64,000 nucleotides of DNA. Origin: Nonomuraea purpurea. Its GTDB lineage: Bacteria; Actinomycetota; Actinomycetes; Streptosporangiales; Streptosporangiaceae. The notes under the pieces were generated by a model that did no database searches, was not told the origin of the DNA, and saw nothing but the letters and a program-made list of their open reading frames with translations. The position numbers and the translations under genes were made by a program. This document shows, one piece after another, positions 56,898-64,000 of the stretch (position 1 is its first letter; every line of letters begins with the position of its first letter). The DNA lies in the NCBI RefSeq assembly GCF_042650645.1, contig NZ_JBHSBI010000011.1, positions 272,571 to 336,570 of the forward strand, given 5' to 3'.

Positions 56898-58928
56898 ATG
56901 ACGCGGTCACGGCGGACTCTGTACCGGCGCACCGGCGCCGGGATGCTCCGCGCGGCGGTGAACCTTTCCGCCCCCGCCCTCCCGCAATGGCCAGGACCCA
57001 ACGCACCCACCAAGCAGTGGCGTTCCTGGCTCGACCCGATCTGGACCGATGACACCTTCCGGCGCACGGTCTCCAATGCCAGCCCGGACCTGGCCCGCCA
57101 GGTGGAGGCAGTCCTGGATGGTCGATCGACGAACGCCCGCCGGGCGCGTCGCGCCGCGCTCGCACTCGCCCGGTACGCCATCAGGTATGAGCACCGGTCC
57201 ACACCGTTCGGCCTGTTCGCAGGTGTCTGCCTCGTCGACTTCGGTGAGACGTCCGCCGTGCTCGTCCGGGAGGAGCACGAGGTCATCACCCGAGCCGACC
57301 CCCGCGCGCTGGACAAGGTGATCAGCGCGCGGGAGGCGGACGGCGCCTTGATGGCGGACGTCGAGGTGTGCGTCAACAACCTGGCGCACGTGCGCGGTGG
57401 CCGCGTATTCATCCCGTCCGAGGGCTCGTCGGAGTTCTCCCTCGCGCTGACTCCCGCGTTGGCACTCGTGCTCCACACAGCCAAGTCCCCCATCCGGCAC
57501 GCGGCGCTGGTGGCCAAACTCGCCGCAGAGTTCCCGGAAGTGGAGGAACGCCGCCAGACGGCGTTCCTCTCGGAGTTGCTGCGCCTACGCCTGCTGCGGT
57601 CGGCGCTGCGTGCCGCCGCCACGATCGTCGACCCGGCAGATGCCCTGCCCGCCGGCACCTTGGGTGCCCGCGAGCGGGCAGCGTCCGTGGATGTACGGCT
57701 GGACGCGGAGGTCTGCCTGCCGAATGCGGTCGCGGTCGAGATGGAAACCGCGGCGACCGTACTGGCCAGACTCGCAACCAGTCCGGCCGGGACCGGGGCA
57801 TGGCGGCGCTACGTCGAGCAGTTCGCCGCCCGGTGGGGCGAGGGCGCCGAGGTCGGTCTGGAGCAGCTCGTTGATCCCGACAACGGGTTGGGCCTGCCTG
57901 ACGGGTTCGGTTCGGTGTCCGAGCCGCCACGGCCGATGTCGCGGCGCGATCGGCTGCTGCTGGAGCTCGCCGGGAACGCCGCCACCGAAGGCCGCCGAAC
58001 TGCGGTCCTGTCCGAGACGCTCATCGAGGAGCTGGAGGCCGCCGCGGGCGAGCCGCCCACCGTCCTGGCTCCGCACTTCGAGGTGTGCGCACAGGTCCAA
58101 GCCCGCTCGCTGCCAGCGCTCGACCAGGGCGACTTCCGCGTCCGCGTTCACACCGTCTCACGCGCGGCCGGCACAATGACAGGACGCTTCCTGCACCTGC
58201 TCCCGCAGACCGCATCCGGACACGCGACTCTTCCCACTGTTGATCCCGTGGCGGCACTGGCCCAGTTGTCGTTCCATCCCTCCCGCATCGAGGCCGACCT
58301 GCTCACGCGCACACCGCAGGTGCTACCGAGGCTGGTCAGTGTCGGTGAGTTCCGCGGCGGCGACAACACGGTGCTCTTCCCTTCCGACCTGGTCGTGGGC
58401 CTGCGCGGCAGCCACCTCTACCTCGCGGTGGCCGCCACAGGGGAGCGTCTGGAACTGCTCACGACGACAGCGATCAATTTCGTGTGGAACAACTTCACGC
58501 CGCCGCTGGTCCGGTTCTTGGCCGAGATCAGCCGTGCCGCGACTCCGCAGGTGACCTGGTTCGACTGGGGCGCCGCGTGGACGCTGCCGTTCACCCCGGC
58601 GCTGCACTACCGGCGCAGCATCCTCCTCGCCACCCGCTGGCAGCTACGAGCCCGCACCCTGCCCGGCCGGACGGCCTCCCTGGATGAGTGGGCGATGCGG
58701 CTGCACGCCTGGCGCGACCGAGCCGGGGTGCCCGACCGTGTGCTCCTGGCCATGGACGATCAGCATCTGCTGCTGGACCTCACCCAGAACATGGACATGG
58801 ACCTGCTCCGTACGCGCCTGGGCAGCTCCCCCGTCGCGGTGCTCTACGACGCGCCGCCGCCGGACGCGGACGGGTGGATCGGCGGGCGGGCACACAGCAT
58901 CGTCGTCGCGGTGAGGGCGAGCCGATGA
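56898..58928 (+). CDS. Class I lanthipeptide dehydratase, LanB N-terminal type
   Basis: 676 residues, shorter than the ~1000 of full LanB. It has the glutamylation-domain signatures RYAIRYEHRSTPFGLFAGVCLVDFGE near 95-120 and PRPMSRRDRLLLELAG..., and an end without the SpaB_C elimination domain. LanB proteins activate Ser/Thr with Glu-tRNA and eliminate glutamate to make dehydroamino acids. The missing C-terminal function is found as the N-terminal domain of the methyltransferase two genes on, a split seen in FxLD clusters. 64 bp after the precursor gene; it overlaps lanC by ATGA. Confidence 0.9.
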   Translation: MTRSRRTLYRRTGAGMLRAAVNLSAPALPQWPGPNAPTKQWRSWLDPIWTDDTFRRTVSNASPDLARQVEAVLDGRSTNARRARRAALALARYAIRYEHRSTPFGLFAGVCLVDFGETSAVLVREEHEVITRADPRALDKVISAREADGALMADVEVCVNNLAHVRGGRVFIPSEGSSEFSLALTPALALVLHTAKSPIRHAALVAKLAAEFPEVEERRQTAFLSELLRLRLLRSALRAAATIVDPADALPAGTLGARERAASVDVRLDAEVCLPNAVAVEMETAATVLARLATSPAGTGAWRRYVEQFAARWGEGAEVGLEQLVDPDNGLGLPDGFGSVSEPPRPMSRRDRLLLELAGNAATEGRRTAVLSETLIEELEAAAGEPPTVLAPHFEVCAQVQARSLPALDQGDFRVRVHTVSRAAGTMTGRFLHLLPQTASGHATLPTVDPVAALAQLSFHPSRIEADLLTRTPQVLPRLVSVGEFRGGDNTVLFPSDLVVGLRGSHLYLAVAATGERLELLTTTAINFVWNNFTPPLVRFLAEISRAATPQVTWFDWGAAWTLPFTPALHYRRSILLATRWQLRARTLPGRTASLDEWAMRLHAWRDRAGVPDRVLLAMDDQHLLLDLTQNMDMDLLRTRLGSSPVAVLYDAPPPDADGWIGGRAHSIVVAVRASR

Positions 58929-59986
58929 GCCCGCCCAGGACGCAGGCACTGGCCGAGGGCGCGCTCGGGAGGGCGCTGCTGCACATCGAGCGCGGCAACC
59001 TCGCCGCAGCGCGGCCCCTACTGACCGAGGCGGTCGCCGGCGGCGTCAGCACCGGCTCCAACGCCTGCCTGTTCCACGGCGCTCCGGCGCTGGAGTTCGT
59101 GCTCGGCCGCGCCGGGCACGCCAACCGGACCGTCCAGGCAGCCGTCGACCAGGTCGTGACCACCCGCCTCGCAGCAGCCCGCCAGCGGCGAGAGTCGGCG
59201 CAACTTCCGACGCTGGCGGAGATCGACCTCATCCGGGGGCTCACCGGGCTGGGAGCGCTGCTGCTTGCCCGCGCAGGCTCGCCGTCGCCGCTGCTGTCGG
59301 AGGTGCTGGCCCACCTGGTGACGCTGGCAGACCCAGCCGCAGCCGATTCCCGGGTCCTGCCCGGATGGTGGTCCCCGGACAGCCCTTCGCATGAGGAGAT
59401 CGCCGGTGGCCACGCGAACAACGGCGTGGCACACGGCATCGCCGGCCCGTTGGCACTGCTCTCCCTCGCCACCCGACACGGCATCCTGGTGGAAGGCCAG
59501 GCCGCCGCGATCGAGGCGTTCGTGACCTGGCTGGAGGAGTTCGGCTCCTTCTACTGGATCACCCTGGGCCACCTGCTCACCGACGAGCCGCAGCCGCCGC
59601 CCCTCCGTCCCTCCTGGTGCTACGGATACGCCGGCATCGCCCGCACTCTGCAACTGGCCGCGCTCGCGCTCGGCGACGACGCCCGCAGGCAGAAGGCCGA
59701 GGATCTCGCCATCGCCGCCCTCACCGACCCGGCCCGCCTGAGCCGAGTCACCGACGCCTCCCTCTGCCACGGCTGGGCCGGGCTGCTGACCGTCACGACC
59801 GCCATCGCAGCCGACAGCCCCACCCCCGGCCGGTTCGCCGAACCCATCTGGCAGACCCACCAGCGGCTGGCTGCGGGGATCGCCGCGCTACCGAAGCCGG
59901 GCTTCTTGGAAGGGAGGGCCGGGGCGGTCCTGGCGCTGGAGGGCTCCAACATGACGGGCTGGACCCGCGCCTTGTTAATCCACTGA
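58925..59986 (+). CDS. LanC-type lanthionine cyclase
   Basis: 353 residues. Zinc ligands of LanC are visible as SWCYGYAG (Cys) and SLCHGWAG (Cys-His), with the GGHANNGVAHGIAGPLALL histidine motif before them. It adds Cys thiols to dehydroamino acids of the precursor to form the rings. ATGA overlap with the dehydratase gene suggests co-translation and a complex. It is at the short end for LanC proteins but no core motif is missing. Confidence 0.92.
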   Translation: MSPPRTQALAEGALGRALLHIERGNLAAARPLLTEAVAGGVSTGSNACLFHGAPALEFVLGRAGHANRTVQAAVDQVVTTRLAAARQRRESAQLPTLAEIDLIRGLTGLGALLLARAGSPSPLLSEVLAHLVTLADPAAADSRVLPGWWSPDSPSHEEIAGGHANNGVAHGIAGPLALLSLATRHGILVEGQAAAIEAFVTWLEEFGSFYWITLGHLLTDEPQPPPLRPSWCYGYAGIARTLQLAALALGDDARRQKAEDLAIAALTDPARLSRVTDASLCHGWAGLLTVTTAIAADSPTPGRFAEPIWQTHQRLAAGIAALPKPGFLEGRAGAVLALEGSNMTGWTRALLIH

Positions 59987-60031
59987 CCCGCCATCACGAC
60001 CTTCGACCGAGCAGGAGCGAACACGAGAACA

Positions 60032-62077
60032 ATGAACTCCGAGGACGAGGACCTGCCGCTTCCCGGTGAGCTGGAATGGTGGCACGCCACCGTCCGCTTT
60101 CCCGGCGATGCCGGCGTGAGCCCGGAAGCCGCGGCCGCGCTGACGTTCGCGCTGTCCGGGCAGCGTTTCCACTTCTTGCGCAAGGAAGGAACGCTCCGGC
60201 TGCGCACCGGTTGGCCTGCCGCTGACCTGCTCGACCAGCTCGTCGCCGACCAGGTGGTGACCGGGTGGACAGGCGGCATTTATGAGCCGGAGACCGATGC
60301 GTTCGGCGGCCCCGAAGGCATGGATATCGCCCATGAGGTGTTCTGCGCCGACAGCCGTGCGGCCTTGGCCGAGACCGGCAGCCCGCACGCCCGCGAGCGG
60401 TGCATCCTGCTGCTGTCCGCCATGCACCGCGCGGCCGGTCTCGACCCGTTCGAGATCGGCGACGTGTGGGCGAAGATCGCGGGCCTCCGCCCGCCGGTCA
60501 ACCCGCCCGAAACGGCCCACCAGGCGTCGGCTATCGCCGCCATGCGGCGCCTCATGAACGCCGACGCCACCAAGCGGGACACCACCGAACCTGGCTGGCG
60601 CGACCGCGTCGCCGCCTTCGAGGAAGCCGGCCGCCGCCTGGCCCGGCTCGCAACCAGCGGACAGCTCCGGCGAGGGCTGCGCGCCATCCTCGCCCACCAC
60701 GCGATCTTCGCTTTCAACCGCGCCGCCATACCCGTGGCCGAGCAGGCCGCCACAGCCTGGCTGGGCTGGCACGTCGCCTTCGGAGACGACCAGCCGACCG
60801 CCGTGTCTACCAGCCAGTCCGCACCGGCAACCCCTACCTTCCAGAGGATGGAGAGCATCATCACTACGACCACCGGCCCCGCCGACCTGCGCAATGCCAT
60901 GGTGGAAACGTTCACCGGCTCCGACCACCTGCGCACCCCCGCGATCATCAACGCCTTCCGGGAAGTCGAGCGCCACCGGTTCATCCCTGACGCCGACGTC
61001 GAGGCGGCCTACGTCGATGACGCCGTGTCGATCAAGCGCGACCAGGACGGAGAGATGATCTCCTGTATCTCCGCGCCGTCCATCGTCGCCATCCAACTGG
61101 AGCAACTGGGCGCACAGCCCGGCCACAAGATTCTGGAGGCCGGAGCAGCCACCGGCTACAACGCCGCCCTCCTCGCGCGGCTCGTAGCCCCCCGCGGGCA
61201 CGTGTGGACCGTGGACGTCGACACCGACCTCGTCAACACCGCCACCAAGCACCTGCAGGCCGCTGACGCGTCGAACGTGACCGTGCTGCTGGCCGATGGC
61301 GCGGCCGGGCTCCCCGAGCAGGCCCCGTTCGACCGGATCCAGTTCACCGTGGGCGCCGGCGACGTCCCCCTCCCCGTGCTGGAGCAACTGGCCCCGGGCG
61401 GCCGCCTGGTCATCCCAATGCGGATCCGCGGCAGCATCTCCCGCTCTTTCGCCTTCGAGCGCGACGGCCAGACCTGGAAGACCGTCTCCTGCGAGATGGC
61501 CACGTTCGTCCCGCTGCGCAAGGGCATCTGCGACGACGTCCGCACCCTGATCTCCATGGCCGGGGAGGGCAACGTCCGGTTGGAGACCTACAGCGAGCAG
61601 CTCGTCGACCGGGAAGCGATGCGGACCGTCTTGGACGAGCCCTCCCACAAGCTCTACACGGGCGTGAAGTTCCGGCAGGGCTCGCCCTGGGAGTGGGTCT
61701 ACCTGTGGCTGGCATGCGTCCTGACCAACGGCCTGTCCCGCATGCCCGGCCAGCGACCCGGGTTCACCCCGCACTTCGCGTGGGGTTCCATGGCCGCGCT
61801 CGACGGCGACAGCCTGGCCTACCTCACCATCCGCGAGGGCGATGACGCCGAGGGCCGGTTCTGGGAGATCGGCGTCATCGGACACGGCCCGCGCGCCACC
61901 TCCCTCGCCGAGCAGGTCGTCGCCGCAATCCAGGAATGGGATCGCGACTACGGCAACGACGCCCCCGCCCCCGGCTTCCGGATGGCCACGGCCGACCACC
62001 GCGACCTGGTGAAGGCCGCCGACCCACGCTTCATCATCGACAAGCCCAACAGCCGACTCGTCATCGACTGGCCGTAG
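60032..62077 (+). CDS. FxLD-system methyltransferase: SpaB_C-like domain fused to PIMT
   Basis: 681 residues. Residues 1-240 (LPGELEWWHATVRFPGDAGVSPEAAAALTFALSGQRFHFLRKEGTLRLR) form a thiopeptide/LanB C-terminal-type domain, likely the glutamate-elimination part. From ~290 there is a protein-isoaspartate O-methyltransferase: YVDDAVSIKRDQDGEMISCISAPSIVAIQLEQL, the SAM motif ILEAGAATGYNAALLARL at ~367-384, and a PIMT-specific C-terminal extension. In lanthipeptide systems PIMT homologues methylate a core Asp, leading to a succinimide or isoaspartate. It lies 45 bp after lanC. Confidence 0.92.
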   Translation: MNSEDEDLPLPGELEWWHATVRFPGDAGVSPEAAAALTFALSGQRFHFLRKEGTLRLRTGWPAADLLDQLVADQVVTGWTGGIYEPETDAFGGPEGMDIAHEVFCADSRAALAETGSPHARERCILLLSAMHRAAGLDPFEIGDVWAKIAGLRPPVNPPETAHQASAIAAMRRLMNADATKRDTTEPGWRDRVAAFEEAGRRLARLATSGQLRRGLRAILAHHAIFAFNRAAIPVAEQAATAWLGWHVAFGDDQPTAVSTSQSAPATPTFQRMESIITTTTGPADLRNAMVETFTGSDHLRTPAIINAFREVERHRFIPDADVEAAYVDDAVSIKRDQDGEMISCISAPSIVAIQLEQLGAQPGHKILEAGAATGYNAALLARLVAPRGHVWTVDVDTDLVNTATKHLQAADASNVTVLLADGAAGLPEQAPFDRIQFTVGAGDVPLPVLEQLAPGGRLVIPMRIRGSISRSFAFERDGQTWKTVSCEMATFVPLRKGICDDVRTLISMAGEGNVRLETYSEQLVDREAMRTVLDEPSHKLYTGVKFRQGSPWEWVYLWLACVLTNGLSRMPGQRPGFTPHFAWGSMAALDGDSLAYLTIREGDDAEGRFWEIGVIGHGPRATSLAEQVVAAIQEWDRDYGNDAPAPGFRMATADHRDLVKAADPRFIIDKPNSRLVIDWP

Positions 62078-62092
62078 AACGGGAGCAGCGTG

Positions 62093-63256
62093 ATGAACCC
62101 TGCGATCGCCCGTCGTATCCCGCTGGTCTGCCGACCTAAACCTCCCGGACTTCCACTGGACAGGCGCATTGCAGAGCTCACCGCGCTGACCGTCGAAACG
62201 CCCGGTGGGGACCACCCCCAGCGGGTGGCCCGCGCCTGCGGCGTCCTCAACTTCGCCGCGCTCATCGCCTCCGACAGCGGGATGCCCGACCTGGCCGCCA
62301 AACTGTGCTGGCGGCAGTACAAGATCTTCACCGAAGCAGGCAACCTCACCCAAGACATCGCCGTGATGTCGCTGATGCCGCTGGTCAACATCGCCAGGCT
62401 CCTGATCCGCGAAGGTGACGGCGGTGGCGCCTTCGCGGTGCTTCAGCGGTTGTACCGCGCCGCCCAGCAGCGCGGCACCACCGTCATCCGTGATCACGAC
62501 GTGGACCTGTCACCATTGATCCAGACCGCCGCAGACCACCGCAAGATCTGCACGGAGCTGTGGGTTACCCTGCTGGTCGACGGCGCCAGAGCCCTCGCCG
62601 GCCTTGGCCGTTGGACCGAGGCTGCCGAATCCATGGCCGCGCACCGCGGCGTCGGTCAGCGACTCCTCGACGGTCGCCAGATCACGATCATGTCGCTGGT
62701 AGAACAGAACCTCCCCCAGCAAGCAGCCGACATGATCGACGCCAGTATCCCCGCGGAGCCCTGGGAGAACGCAGTCGCCGCCATCTTGCGCATCTACTGC
62801 CGACCGCCGACCTCGACAACATCACAGAACACACTGGACCCCGCGGTGCGGGAAGTACTTGCGCTGATCGCCGACCCAGAACCGACGACCGCGGCCTTCC
62901 GGGTTCGGCTCAGCTTGACCGCGCTCGATCTGACTGCCGACCGGCCCACAGCACACGACTCCGACCTGCGGTCCGCTGTCATTGGCGTGGCCTGCTCGGA
63001 CGCCTACGCTGCCCGAGACGTCCTCGGACACCACGGGGTGCGCTCCCGCCTGACCTCACAGCAGGAACAGCAAGTCGCCGACGTGCTCGCCGCTTCGGGG
63101 CTCGGCGCAGGAAGCCTCCCAGCAGCTCACTTGGACACCCTCACCACCGCAGTCCGTCAAGGCGAGGACAGCTTGCGCGCCATGCTCGGCACGCAGGCCT
63201 CGGTGACAGCTCATGGCCGGTCGGAACCAGATGCGCGCCGTCGCTCTGCCCGTTGA
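62093..63256 (+). CDS. Helical-repeat protein of the lanthipeptide cluster
   Basis: 387 residues from ATG 62093 (GGGAG 7 nt upstream; GTG 62090 also in frame). It is almost all helical (RVARACGVLNFAALIASDSGMPDLAAKLCWRQYKIFTEAG, ELWVTLLVDGARALAGLGRWTEAAESMAAHRG), like a TPR-type scaffold, without signal or membrane segments. It follows the methyltransferase by 15 bp, so it belongs to the cluster. Function unknown; a scaffold or regulator are both possible. Confidence 0.75.
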   Translation: MNPAIARRIPLVCRPKPPGLPLDRRIAELTALTVETPGGDHPQRVARACGVLNFAALIASDSGMPDLAAKLCWRQYKIFTEAGNLTQDIAVMSLMPLVNIARLLIREGDGGGAFAVLQRLYRAAQQRGTTVIRDHDVDLSPLIQTAADHRKICTELWVTLLVDGARALAGLGRWTEAAESMAAHRGVGQRLLDGRQITIMSLVEQNLPQQAADMIDASIPAEPWENAVAAILRIYCRPPTSTTSQNTLDPAVREVLALIADPEPTTAAFRVRLSLTALDLTADRPTAHDSDLRSAVIGVACSDAYAARDVLGHHGVRSRLTSQQEQQVADVLAASGLGAGSLPAAHLDTLTTAVRQGEDSLRAMLGTQASVTAHGRSEPDARRRSAR

Positions 63257-63609
63257 CAGGTCACCAGTGCTCGCCTCATCGCAGATGCCCCCGTCAGCAG
63301 GGCTCGCCACCCCACCATGGCGACTCCGGCGTGCCAGCGTTCACTGTCCTCAATCATCGAGAGCCGCCCTGTCCGCTCTCGACGTATGAACTGCGAGCAG
63401 CCCGCTTGACGCAACTCGTACGAGATCCCTTCGCAGCAGCAAGTCCGCATGACGACACAGCCGTCATCCACAGCCCGATTCGGAACAGTCCACTCCAACC
63501 GATCACAGGCGGGCTTCGGTGGATCCGGATGAAGCCCGACGCAACGAGACGGCTTGCCGCCTCGGCTGCCCCCTCCGGCCTTTGCGGCCTCCTGGCTTAG
63601 CGGCATCAC
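63211..63609 (-). CDS. Small ORF coupled to the ATP-binding protein
   Basis: Up to 132 residues. The start overlaps the upstream stop (GTGATG). The middle, CCEGISYELRQAGCSQFIRRERTGRLSMIEDSERWHAGVAMVGWRALLTG, has a YELR...FIRR...ALLTG pattern that looks like a real small domain. The N-terminal 50 residues are of poor quality, so a later start is likely. Its last 46 bp overlap the convergent plus-strand gene. It fills the 349-bp gap 63257-63605, where nothing else is seen. Confidence 0.4.
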   Translation of the reverse strand: MMPLSQEAAKAGGGSRGGKPSRCVGLHPDPPKPACDRLEWTVPNRAVDDGCVVMRTCCCEGISYELRQAGCSQFIRRERTGRLSMIEDSERWHAGVAMVGWRALLTGASAMRRALVTCQRAERRRASGSDRP

Positions 63610-64000
63610 GCCTCCAATTCAAGGAGCGGGACATCCATGACCGGGATTGGGGCTTCCTCAGTGGTGAGCACTTCGACCCATACCGTCATCCAGCCGAGGG
63701 GTTCCGGACGCATCCCCCACCTCATCGCCACGTACTCGACGATGTTCAACCCACGCCCATGACAGTCATCGTCACCAGGCATGCGGGGGCGAGGAACAGT
63801 CGGTGCTCCTTCATCGGTCACCTCGATACGGGCCAGGGCGTCGCTGATCGCCGTCACTTCCACGGTGACCAGGCCGCCCGGCCGCCCTGACCGGGTGTGC
63901 ACGAGTACCGGTAGGCCACTGGCGAGGTGTCTGCTGGTGCAGGTCCTTTTCCAGTGGCCCCCGGCCCGAACCCGCCGTGCACCTTTCAATGCAGCGGGCT
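63606..64000 (-). CDS. HATPase-fold ATP-binding protein (anti-sigma/RsbW-like), 5' partial
   Basis: The frame is open to the window edge, so the start is missing (a TTG at 63989 is too late). VEVTAISDALARIEVTDEGAPTVPRPRMPGDDDCHGRGLNIVEYVAMRWG contains the N/G1 ATP-binding boxes of GHKL kinases of the anti-sigma-factor type (DEG, GRGL). Such stand-alone ATPase-fold proteins are widespread in actinomycetes and often flank FxLD lanthipeptide clusters. A regulatory role is inferred. Confidence 0.8.
   Translation of the reverse strand, partial: PAALKGARRVRAGGHWKRTCTSRHLASGLPVLVHTRSGRPGGLVTVEVTAISDALARIEVTDEGAPTVPRPRMPGDDDCHGRGLNIVEYVAMRWGMRPEPLGWMTVWVEVLTTEEAPIPVMDVPLLELEA

Overview
The window is high-GC DNA with GTG/TTG starts, many ATGA gene overlaps and strong purine-rich Shine-Dalgarno (SD) sites. 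With ECF41/SigJ sigma factors, a cytochrome bc1 QcrB, a type VII-secretion type WXG100 locus, a phenazine cluster and an FxLD lanthipeptide cluster, it reads as the chromosome of a filamentous actinomycete, most like Streptosporangiaceae such as Nonomuraea. The genus is inferred, not shown. No rRNA, tRNA, CRISPR array or intact transposase was seen.

Layout. 1-1.1 kb: end of a ROK protein and a truncated phosphotransferase gene. 1.06-11.5 kb (minus strand): a phenazine cluster running phzB-C-D-E-F-G, then a Baeyer-Villiger monooxygenase, a double terminator, an ABM-domain protein and a PhzS-like hydroxylase. A ParB/StrR-type regulator lies at the upstream end. 12.2-17.7 kb: three ECF41-type sigma genes with partners (a VOC protein, an unknown protein, an orphan qcrB). 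Three sites match the ECF41 promoter pattern TGTCAC-N16-CGTC exactly. 17.75-31.3 kb: a WXG100/YbaB locus around a 3,421-residue protein that carries two HExxH zincin-like domains and about six Gly/Ser-rich beta modules, followed by two paralogous small proteins.

31.3-37.7 kb: a LacI-controlled sugar locus with a debranching-type glucosidase and an ABC importer without its ATPase. 37.8-42.9 kb: a secreted trypsin-like protease, a beta-lactamase-fold hydrolase, a LuxR remnant, a GbsR/MarR regulator and an HtrA protease. 43-44.4 kb: a six-repeat WW-rich protein. 44.5-50.1 kb: a second LacI sugar locus (ABC importer plus GH43). 50.1-51.1 kb: two paralogous Asn-rich secreted proteins, followed by a copy of the 3' end of the neighbouring lacI gene. 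51.2-55.1 kb: a PPOX protein and a minus-strand run of Nudix, a 60-residue ORF, AAA ATPase, XRE regulator and Nudix genes.

55.2-64 kb: an FxLD-class lanthipeptide cluster. It has a TauD-like dioxygenase, a small coupled ORF, the 51-residue precursor, a short LanB, a LanC, a SpaB_C-like/PIMT fusion methyltransferase, an unknown protein and, on the minus strand, an ATPase-fold protein and a small ORF.

The least expected signal is a short cassette present twice, between phzD/phzE and between the sugar-binding and permease genes at 35.8 kb. Each copy supplies the upstream stop codon, a short reading frame starting MTELVEV, and the SD and start codon of the next gene.
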